Part shown: piece after piece, positions 44,507 through 50,950 of the stretch
Layout: every line of letters begins with the position of its first letter
Numbering within the stretch: the first letter of the stretch is position 1
Source of the DNA: Phycisphaerales bacterium
GTDB taxonomy: Bacteria; Planctomycetota; Phycisphaerae; Phycisphaerales; UBA1924
Direction: 5' to 3'
DNA: 64,000 nt
Assembly: GCA_035627955.1 (NCBI GenBank)
Contig: DASPKU010000013.1
Coordinates: forward strand, 62,001-126,000
Translations under genes and position numbers: made by a program
Notes under the pieces: model-generated
What the model saw: the letters and a program-made list of their open reading frames with translations, nothing else
What the model was told of the DNA's origin: nothing
The model's database searches: none

Positions 44507-45691
44507 GTGATGTCACTCACCCGGAACAGCTTCATGCGTGGCGTGCTCTGGTTTCTCCAGGCGTGTGCGATCGTGACGCTCGGCGTCGCCGGGGGCCTGA
44601 AGTTGATGGACCTGCCCAGCTTCAAGGCCGCGCTTTCCGGCTGGACCCTGCTCCCGGATGGCTCCCGCGGGACCATCGCGCTAGCGGTTCCAGCCATGGA
44701 AGTTGCGGTGGCCGGAATGTACCCACTATGGCCGCGCCGGGCGGCCATAGTGGGTTTCTGCTTGTTGACCGCGTTCACGGGGGTTTACGCGTGCCACCTT
44801 GCTTGGGCCGAGCCTCCTGACTGCGGCTGTTTCAGCATGGTGCTTCGGTTCCGCGAAGTGGTTGCGGAATGGCCCCTCGTCATCGGACGCAATGTGGCGC
44901 TGATGCTCGCGTTGCTGGCGCCCTTGGTGATCACCTCCAAACCTCCAACGGTACCGACCGAAGCGAGAGCCCCGGAGAATCGCCGTGGATTCACGCTGAT
45001 CGAAACGCTGGTCCTCATCGCGATAGTGGCCCTCCTGGTCGCGCTCTTCCTGCCCTCGATCGGGAGCTTCCGCAAGCGGGCAGCGCGGGTCGCGACGACG
45101 GCCTCTCTCCGGTCGCACGCCGTGACGTTTGCAGGTTACAGCGCCGATTGGCGCGACCACATGCCGGCGATAACGGACCCGCTGGCGACACGCTCGATCG
45201 TCCGCGTTGACGGGGATGTCTTCTCGCTCAGCTACTTCGCACCGATGTGGTCGTGGCATCTGGCCTTGGCGCGTCCGGTGTACCACTCGCCATTTACTTC
45301 GCCGATGTTCCAGGAGCGAGGCGCCATGGCAAGCGCGGTCACGTCCTTCTGGTACTCGCCGGCCTTCCTCGCGGACCCGGCGTTCTGGAGGAGAGAGTCG
45401 CGGCTCGCCACGCGCGACCAGTTCCGCGCGACGAAGATTTCTGAGGTGGCTTTCGCTGACCGCAAAGCGGTTCTTCTTGCATCGAAGTTATGGGGTGAAG
45501 GGCCCGAACTGCGCATCTGGGATCGAATGGCTCCCTTGTGTTTCACCGACGGATCGGCCTTCGAGGTACCCGGACCGAACGTGCGGCGCGGGTACCCCCA
45601 GGGCCTCGGACAATGGGCGGGAGGCTCCTTCGGCTACGATTCGCCGGGAATGATGACCATTGACGGGGTGCTTGGCCGCGACAGAGATTGA
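44507..45691 (+). CDS. MauE/DoxX-like membrane domain fused to a class III prepilin
   Basis: A 394-residue protein; the start is GTG 44507 or ATG 44510. Residues 1-145 form four membrane helices with GGLKLMDLPSFKAAL and PPDCGCFSMVL (Cys106, Cys108), the pattern of MauE/DoxX-family redox-associated membrane proteins. Residues 155-190 then read ENRRGFTLIETLVLIAIVALLVALFLPSI, a canonical prepilin cleavage and helix motif with Gly161 at -1. The C-terminal 200 residues resemble planctomycete pseudopilin bodies, ending in a DG-rich segment (TIDGVLGRDRD). An internal GTG near 44925 could start the prepilin alone, but the frame is continuous. Prepilin peptidase cleavage would split the protein into its two parts. 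Confidence 0.8.
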   Translation: MMSLTRNSFMRGVLWFLQACAIVTLGVAGGLKLMDLPSFKAALSGWTLLPDGSRGTIALAVPAMEVAVAGMYPLWPRRAAIVGFCLLTAFTGVYACHLAWAEPPDCGCFSMVLRFREVVAEWPLVIGRNVALMLALLAPLVITSKPPTVPTEARAPENRRGFTLIETLVLIAIVALLVALFLPSIGSFRKRAARVATTASLRSHAVTFAGYSADWRDHMPAITDPLATRSIVRVDGDVFSLSYFAPMWSWHLALARPVYHSPFTSPMFQERGAMASAVTSFWYSPAFLADPAFWRRESRLATRDQFRATKISEVAFADRKAVLLASKLWGEGPELRIWDRMAPLCFTDGSAFEVPGPNVRRGYPQGLGQWAGGSFGYDSPGMMTIDGVLGRDRD

Positions 45692-45758
45692 ACGGGAGAA
45701 CGCGGCCCTGCGTTTGCCCGATCTTCGAGGGGCTCCAATGGGTGGTCAGGCCAAGGAC

Positions 45759-45968
45759 CATTCCGGGCCACCATCCTTCCCATCCCGCGATGGCACCTCT
45801 CATTCCCGGGCTAGCACCTCCCCACACCGGGATAGCGCGTTCCAATCCCGGGAGAGCGCGCCTGTACGCCGAGGTAGGACCAATCAATCCCGGGGTGGTG
45901 CCATCCGGCCCCGGGGGAGCGCTTCCCAATCCCGAGATAGCACCTTCCGATCCCGGGATAGGAACAAC
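45759..45968. repeat. Ten-unit 21-bp tandem repeat array
   Basis: Ten consecutive 21-bp units begin at 45759, 45780, 45801, 45822, 45843, 45864, 45885, 45906, 45927 and 45948. Most share a core like AATCCCGGGATAGC followed by CACCTTC. The units diverge (the sixth, at 45864, is the most altered) but the period is exact. All three + frames and some - frames stay open through it and give 7-residue repeats (for example NPGxAPS from a TTG at 45688, or SRDSxxR). I cannot tell whether it is translated. It fills the 476-bp gap 45692-46167 together with a purine-rich stretch (46010-46080). Confidence 0.85.
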
Positions 45969-46151
45969 CCCGCGGCCTCCCGAATAGGTTCCCGCGGGCC
46001 CAGGGCGGCTTTTCTGGGACGTGGCGGGCGGCGGGGCGAGCAGAAGGGCGGGCGGGGTTGGGGAAGAGGGCGGCGGCGAGCGTCGTTCCAGCAACTTGGA
46101 CGGTGGATGTTCTGTGGAGTAGGCCAAAACCCGAACCGGAGCGGCGGATTC

Positions 46152-46160
46152 TGGTAGAAT
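46152..46160 (+). promoter_or_regulatory. Extended -10 TGGTAGAAT
   Basis: TGG-TAGAAT, with the -10 at 46155-46160, ends 7 nt before the ATG at 46168 and there is no Shine-Dalgarno. It would give a leaderless mRNA. No -35 is seen, as is common for extended -10 promoters. Confidence 0.5.
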
Positions 46161-46167
46161 CACGGGC

Positions 46168-46695
46168 ATGGCTCAAACACTTCACGAACGGCTGAAGGTC
46201 GCGGCGGGGGAGCGGACGTACCGCGAGCTCGCGGCGATGACCTCCACCAGCGCGGAGACGGTGCGGCGGTACATGCTGGGGCAGTCGCCCAGCGCCGAGT
46301 TCCTGTCGTCGCTGTGCGCCCAGACGGGGGTGAACGGCGAGTGGCTGCTGACCGGGCGCGGGCCGGTGCACCGCCGGGAGATCCGCACGCACGCCCTGCG
46401 CGAGGCCAACGTGACGGAGCTGCTCAGCGCGATGTCGGCGACGCTGGAGACGCTCATCGTGCGGGTCGAGCGTCTGGAGCTGTTCCTGCAGACCATGGAA
46501 GCGCGGCTGCGGGCCGACGGCCACCCGCACGTCCATCCTCAGCCGCCAGCCGCGAGCCACCACACGCATGCCGCGCCGGCGCCGCACGGCGCCAAGGGAC
46601 CAACCCATGCCCCACCACCTGCCACCGATCCTGCCCCTCGGGCCCAGTCGATCACCGAGTCCATCACCCGGCGACCACCTCCGGATGCTGGTTGA
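46168..46695 (+). CDS. XRE/CI-like HTH regulator with coiled coil and His-rich tail
   Basis: A 175-residue protein. Residues 1-65 form a lambda-CI-like HTH (AGERTYRELAAMTSTSAETVRRYMLGQSPSAEF, ending GVNGEWLLTGRGP). Residues about 85-115 form a Leu heptad coiled coil (LLSAMSATLETLIVRVERLELFL). Residues about 117-145 are rich in His and Pro (HPHVHPQPPAASHHTHAAPAPH), which could bind metal. No peptidase or ligand domain is present. The next small gene overlaps it by 89 bp in another frame. The strict -10 placement suggests a leaderless transcript. Confidence 0.75.
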   Translation: MAQTLHERLKVAAGERTYRELAAMTSTSAETVRRYMLGQSPSAEFLSSLCAQTGVNGEWLLTGRGPVHRREIRTHALREANVTELLSAMSATLETLIVRVERLELFLQTMEARLRADGHPHVHPQPPAASHHTHAAPAPHGAKGPTHAPPPATDPAPRAQSITESITRRPPPDAG

Positions 46696-47005
46696 GCTGT
46701 TGCAGCCGGCGACGCCGGACCTGGCGCGGCGGTGGCTGGGCGCGCTGCTGCTGGTGCCACGGGAGGAGCGGGCGGCGGTGGTGGCGAGCGTGGAGGCGCG
46801 GATTGGGGCGCTGTACCCATTGAGCGGAACGGGCGCGGAGCCCGCGGCAGGCCCAGCGCGGGAGGTTGAGGTGGTGCAGGCGCCCGTGCAGCGGGAGGGG
46901 TACATCGAGGAGGTGCGGACCGCCTACGCGGCGTGCCCAGCTCCACAGCCTGCGGGCGGGGTTCTCGCAGGGGCCCTCGCGGGGCGGGCACGCAAGGGGG
47001 CCTAG
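46607..47005 (+). CDS. Small hypothetical protein overlapping the HTH gene
   Basis: A 132-residue protein; ATG 46607 follows AAGGGA by about 9 nt. A Pro-rich N-terminus precedes a helical segment (DHLRMLVELLQPATPDLARRWLGALLLVPREERAAVVASVEARI), then a Val/Glu-rich stretch and an Ala/Gly tail. No domain is recognised. It overlaps the preceding HTH gene by 89 bp in a different frame. Coding is suggested by the helical periodicity and the ribosome site, but the overlap makes it less certain. Confidence 0.5.
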   Translation: MPHHLPPILPLGPSRSPSPSPGDHLRMLVELLQPATPDLARRWLGALLLVPREERAAVVASVEARIGALYPLSGTGAEPAAGPAREVEVVQAPVQREGYIEEVRTAYAACPAPQPAGGVLAGALAGRARKGA

Positions 47006-47172
47006 CGGAACCGGTGGAGGGGGGCCGGATTTGACGCGATCGCTGATGGAAGCCCATGGACGGCGGGTGGGGAGGTTGATGGTTTTGATTGCTTCTGCCG
47101 GGGGCTGGTGGTAGCTTCCCCGTGAGCGGGGTCCCGGGTGGGAACCGCTGTTTCCTTTTTGGGAGAGATCGA

Positions 47173-49179
47173 ATGAAGCCGCTCTACCGTCAACTGCTGC
47201 CGCTGGTGGCCCTGTGCGCCGGGTCCACCATGGCGCTCGCCCAGAACACCGAGACCGAGGACAACAACAACAAGTCGCTCGCCAACGCGATCCCCAACCT
47301 CGCGTCGGGGGCCTCGATCATCGGCAACTCGACCGGCAGTTCGACCACCGCGGTGGGCGCCGCCACGGCGGACTACTTCCTCATCTCCACGGCTTCGGCC
47401 CCCGCCGGCATCTACCGGCACCGCATCCTCGTCGAGACGGAGATCGCCGGCCACACCGCGACGATCCGCGGCCTCACCCGCACGGGCGGCTCGCCCAACC
47501 CGGGCACCGACGCCGCCGTGCAGACCTCCTCGACGACGACCACCCCCGCCCGGTTCGTGCAGTGGTATGGGTTCGGACGCCAGGAGCAGCTGTACTTTCG
47601 CGTCACCGGTACGACGAGCACGACCTCGGACTACACGGCGACGCTGACGACCGAGAGCGTCACCCCGATCGACGCGGGCACGTTCTACCAGGGCGCCATC
47701 ACGCTCGCCCGTCCGACAGGGGTGACGACCGATTACGACATGTGGGTCTACGACAGCACCCTCACCGCGATGGCGGATTACGGCATCGACGACCCTGAGA
47801 CCTTCACCCGCAACTTCACCCCCGGCACGTACTACGTCGCGTACTCGCCCACGAACCTTGCGAACGATCAGTCCGCGGGCACGGGCGACACGGCCCTGAC
47901 CACGGCCGCGATGGACTTCCCCAACGTGGTGGTGGCGAGCACGTCCACGAACGTGGCCAACATGCCGCTGCGGATCACCGACCAGTTCGGGCCGGTGGAC
48001 GTGGCCGCCGGACGCGGGGCGTACGAGGTGATCTGGGTCAAGTTCGTTGTGAGCGATGTGGCGCCGGCGAACGGGTCGTGCTGCCTCCCGGACGGCACGT
48101 GCATGGCCGCGACCTCGGTGAGCTGCGCGACGCTCGGCGGCACTTACGGGGGCAACGGCACGGACTGCCAGACGGCCAACTGCCCCCAGCCCGGCGCCTG
48201 CTGCTTCTCGACCGATTACACCTGCCAGATCCTGAGCGAGGCCCAGTGCGCCACCGCGGGCGGCACGTACTCGGGCAACGGCACGGCGTGCACGAGCTGT
48301 GCGCCCCCGCCGGACGGGTCGGTGCTGGTGATCGCGGCGGACAGCACTGCCAACGTGACCGACGTGAAGGTCAAGCTTGAGGGCACCGGCCTCTTCCCGG
48401 CGGTGGTGGCCAAGGTGATCACCTCCCCGGCCCCGACCCCGACGCTCGAGTACATCAGCCAGTTCGACGCCGTGCTGCTGTGGACCAACAGCAGCCTGAG
48501 CGATAGCGCCGTGATGGGCAACGTCCTGGCCGACTATGTCGACGCTGGCGGCGGCTTTGTGAACGCGATGTTCTCGGTTGGCACCACCACGACCAACCGC
48601 TTCCTCGCGGGACGTTGGGACGCGACGTACCAGATCATCCCGCAGCAGGGCGGCAACACGACCGGCGCGGCGGGCGTGGGCATTGGCACGCGTGACCTGC
48701 CGGAACACCCGATCCTGGCGAACGTGAACTCCTTCCTGGGCGGCACCTCGAACCACCGCCCGACCTCGACGGCCTTCACCAGCCACGGCCAGCGCGTGGC
48801 CGCGTGGCAGGACGGCAAGACGCTTGTCGGTGTCAGCACGACCCGTGCAAACCGCGCCGACCTTGGCTTCGTGCCGTACTCCACCAGTGCCAGCTCGGCG
48901 GGGTGGAACGCGAGCACGGACGGGGCCATCCTGATGGCCAACGCCCTGCGGTACACCATGCCCGTCTCCTGCCCCGGCAACCAGTGCGGGCCGCAGGACT
49001 ACAACGGTGACGGCGACAGCGGCACCGACCAGGACATCGAGGCGTTCTTCGCGTGCCTGGGCGGCAACTGCTGCGATACCTGCTTCTGCCAGGGCAGCGA
49101 CTTCAACGGCGACGGCGACATCGGCACGGACCAGGACATCGAGGCGTTCTTTCGCGTGCTGGGCGGCAGCCCCTGCTGA
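47173..49179 (+). CDS. Large secreted protein with Cys repeats and GC-type dockerin
   Basis: A 668-residue exported protein. ATG 47173 is preceded by GGGAGAG, and the signal peptide is MKPLYRQLLPLVALCAGSTMALAQ. The N-terminal 300 residues are beta-rich, as in pre-peptidase C-terminal-like modules. Two related Cys modules follow near 300 (SCCLPDGTCMAATSVSCATLGGTY) and 340 (ACCFSTDYTCQILSEAQCATAGGTY). A flavodoxin/ThuA-like segment (about 385-590) follows, with GSVLVIAADSTANVTDVK. The C-terminus has two EF-hand-like loops (DYNGDGDSGTDQDIEAFF and DFNGDGDIGTDQDIEAFF) and ends in Cys, the pattern of the GC-type dockerin anchor of Phycisphaerae proteins. Function unknown; it is probably cell-surface attached. 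Confidence 0.85.
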   Translation: MKPLYRQLLPLVALCAGSTMALAQNTETEDNNNKSLANAIPNLASGASIIGNSTGSSTTAVGAATADYFLISTASAPAGIYRHRILVETEIAGHTATIRGLTRTGGSPNPGTDAAVQTSSTTTTPARFVQWYGFGRQEQLYFRVTGTTSTTSDYTATLTTESVTPIDAGTFYQGAITLARPTGVTTDYDMWVYDSTLTAMADYGIDDPETFTRNFTPGTYYVAYSPTNLANDQSAGTGDTALTTAAMDFPNVVVASTSTNVANMPLRITDQFGPVDVAAGRGAYEVIWVKFVVSDVAPANGSCCLPDGTCMAATSVSCATLGGTYGGNGTDCQTANCPQPGACCFSTDYTCQILSEAQCATAGGTYSGNGTACTSCAPPPDGSVLVIAADSTANVTDVKVKLEGTGLFPAVVAKVITSPAPTPTLEYISQFDAVLLWTNSSLSDSAVMGNVLADYVDAGGGFVNAMFSVGTTTTNRFLAGRWDATYQIIPQQGGNTTGAAGVGIGTRDLPEHPILANVNSFLGGTSNHRPTSTAFTSHGQRVAAWQDGKTLVGVSTTRANRADLGFVPYSTSASSAGWNASTDGAILMANALRYTMPVSCPGNQCGPQDYNGDGDSGTDQDIEAFFACLGGNCCDTCFCQGSDFNGDGDIGTDQDIEAFFRVLGGSPC

Positions 49180-49206
49180 GCTGACGCGCTGCTGACAGAG
49201 CACACC

Positions 49207-49239
49207 AAGCCGGGGCGGCCGACCGCCCCGGCTTTTCTT
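49207..49239 (+). terminator. Intrinsic terminator of the dockerin protein gene
   Basis: AAGCCGGGGCGG (49207-49218) pairs perfectly with 49223-49234 around CCGA, followed by TTCTT. It lies 28 nt after the stop and directly before the arsR-like promoter. Confidence 0.95.
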
Positions 49240-49240
49240 G

Positions 49241-49271
49241 TTGACAACAGATAAGCTTTAGCGTATATATT
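49241..49271 (+). promoter_or_regulatory. Near-consensus sigma-70-type promoter of the ArsR-like gene
   Basis: TTGACA (49241-49246), a 17-nt spacer and TATATA (49264-49269, alternatively TATATT two bases later). The GTG start codon is at 49276, about where transcription should begin. The spacer contains the palindrome AAGCTT within ATAAGCTTTA, a possible operator for the regulator itself. Confidence 0.8.
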
Positions 49272-49275
49272 CCGC

Positions 49276-49626
49276 GTGCACCGTGCCGCCGCGGACCAGT
49301 CCGTCTTCCACGCCATCGCCGACCCCACGCGTCGGGCGATCCTGGATGCGCTGCGGGGCGGGGAGGCGACGGCGTCGGACCTGATGGACGCGGCGGCGGG
49401 GGAGCGGATGACGCAGCCGGCGTTCAGCCAGCACCTGCGGGTGCTGCGGGAAGCGGGGCTGATCGCGGCGCGGAAGGAGGGGCGGGCGCGGGTGTACCGC
49501 TTCAACCCCGAGCCGCTGAGCGAGGTGGCGGTGTGGATGAGCGCGTACGACAAGTTCTGGGAGCAGAAGCTGGACGCGCTGGGGGCGCACCTGGCGCGGG
49601 TGCATGGGGCGAAGAAGCAGGGTTGA
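49276..49626 (+). CDS. ArsR-family winged-helix regulator
   Basis: A 116-residue winged-helix protein (IADPTRRAILDALRGGEATASDL, then FSQHLRVLREAGLIAARKEGRARVYRFNP). The metal-binding ELCVCDL motif of classical ArsR is absent, as in the subgroup paired with SRPBCC proteins. The GTG start appears to coincide with the transcription start of the promoter just upstream, and there is no Shine-Dalgarno. The next gene, 81 bp on, is an AHSA1-type protein, a very common partner. Autorepression is likely but inferred. Confidence 0.92.
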   Translation: MHRAAADQSVFHAIADPTRRAILDALRGGEATASDLMDAAAGERMTQPAFSQHLRVLREAGLIAARKEGRARVYRFNPEPLSEVAVWMSAYDKFWEQKLDALGAHLARVHGAKKQG

Positions 49627-49707
49627 AAGGGAAGAGAGGCAGTTGGCCTTAAGGGTTCTGGGCATGAGGCACCAAGGCATCGAGGCGAAGACCGCGAGGG
49701 GGCAGCG

Positions 49708-50235
49708 ATGAGGGGCATCCGCAAGGAGCGGTTCTATCCGTACCCGCCGCAGGACGTGTGGGTGGCGATCACCGACCCGCGTGCGATCGCGGAGTGGCTG
49801 ATGCCGAACACGTTCAAGGCGGAGGTGGGGCACAAGTTCCGCTTCATGACGGATCCGATGCCGTTCTGTGAGGGGCACACGGAGTGCGAGGTGACCGAGT
49901 GCGACCCGCCGCGTCGGCTGGCGTACACGTGGCTGATCGCGTGGCCTGAGAAGCCGGGGAAGCGGGCGATGAAGCAGCCGCTGCCGATGGTGGTGTCGTG
50001 GACGCTGACGGCGGAGAACGGCGGCACGCGCCTGGTGTTCGAGCAGACGCCGTACATCGGGCCGCGGGCCATCTTCACGTTCATCAGCATGAACATGGGC
50101 TGGGGCTGGATGCACAAGAAGCTGCTGCCACGGGTGCTGGCCCGGGTCAAGAACGGCGTGTTCGAGCCGGGGGCGATCCCGCCGGAGAAGCGAACCTACA
50201 AGGCGAAGACGATCCCGCCGGAGTTCGTGAAGTAG
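49708..50235 (+). CDS. SRPBCC/AHSA1-domain protein
   Basis: A 175-residue START-like (SRPBCC) ligand-binding fold of the Aha1-domain group. Typical features are the N-terminal RKERFYPYPPQDVWVAITDPRAIAEWLMP, FRFMTDPMP, the strand VTECDPPRRLAYTW and GTRLVFEQTPY, followed by the long C-terminal helix. The ligand is unknown. It follows the ArsR-like gene, an arrangement widely seen, where the regulator often controls it. Confidence 0.88.
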   Translation: MRGIRKERFYPYPPQDVWVAITDPRAIAEWLMPNTFKAEVGHKFRFMTDPMPFCEGHTECEVTECDPPRRLAYTWLIAWPEKPGKRAMKQPLPMVVSWTLTAENGGTRLVFEQTPYIGPRAIFTFISMNMGWGWMHKKLLPRVLARVKNGVFEPGAIPPEKRTYKAKTIPPEFVK

Positions 50236-50291
50236 TGGTCGATGAAGTTCACCCACGGCCGTGTTGGCCGGTTCAACCAAGGAGAGTTCTC

Positions 50292-50945
50292 ATGAAGTGC
50301 ACGCTCTGCCCCGCTGCCCTCATCGGTCTGTCGCTGCTCGCCGGCGGCTCGCTCATCGCCCTCGCGCAGCCGGAGAAGTCCGGCGCTCCCGCGAAGGGCC
50401 AGCCGGAGAAGGCGCAGCCCGACCACCAGATGCAGCCGGACATGGCGAAGATGATGGCGGCGATGGAGGCCGCGTCGACTCCGGGGGCCAACCACAAGCT
50501 TCTGGAGCAGTGGATCGGCACGTGGGACACGACGATGAAGATCATGATGCCCGGCGCCCCCGCGATGGAGAGCAAGGGGCGTGCGGAGGTGTCGTGGCTG
50601 TTCGAGGGCCGCTGGCTGCAGGAGCGCGTCGACGGCGACATGATGGGCCAGCCCATGAAGGGGCTGAGCATCATCGGCTACGACAACTTCAACAAGTGCT
50701 TCGTCAGCTCCTGGGTGGACAACCACTCAACCGCCATGATCACCTCGACCGGCTCGCTGGACCAGACCGGCAAGGTGCTCACGATGTTCGGCCGCATGGA
50801 CGAGCCCATGACCGGCGAGCACAACAAGACCGTGCGCTTCCAGACGACCTTTGTGGACAAGGACACCCGCAAGTTCACCATCGACGAGGTGCAGTACGGG
50901 CAGCCGTTCACGGTGGTGGAGATCACCTACAAGCGGGCGAAGTAA
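50292..50945 (+). CDS. Exported DUF1579-like protein
   Basis: A 217-residue protein. ATG 50292 follows AAGGAGAG. The signal peptide (CTLCPAALIGLSLLAGGSLIALA) is followed by a Met/Gln/Pro-rich linker (QPDHQMQPDMAKMMAAMEA) and the DUF1579-type body (LLEQWIGTWDTTMKIMMPG, VSWLFEGRWLQERVDGDMMGQPMKGLSIIGYDN). It lies 56 bp downstream of the AHSA1 gene, in the same direction. Function unknown; DUF1579 proteins are often encoded beside SRPBCC/ArsR pairs. The Met-rich linker might bind copper, which is speculation. Confidence 0.8.
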   Translation: MKCTLCPAALIGLSLLAGGSLIALAQPEKSGAPAKGQPEKAQPDHQMQPDMAKMMAAMEAASTPGANHKLLEQWIGTWDTTMKIMMPGAPAMESKGRAEVSWLFEGRWLQERVDGDMMGQPMKGLSIIGYDNFNKCFVSSWVDNHSTAMITSTGSLDQTGKVLTMFGRMDEPMTGEHNKTVRFQTTFVDKDTRKFTIDEVQYGQPFTVVEITYKRAK

Positions 50946-50950
50946 GCGCC

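Noticed and set aside
45759-45968. CRISPR array
   Set aside because: The units are tandem without spacers and the period is 21 bp with no cas genes nearby.
45688-45987. A 99-residue ORF with heptapeptide repeats starting at TTG
   Set aside because: Three frames on this strand and frames on the other are equally open through the array, so the repeat period alone explains the open frame. I list the array as DNA repeat only.
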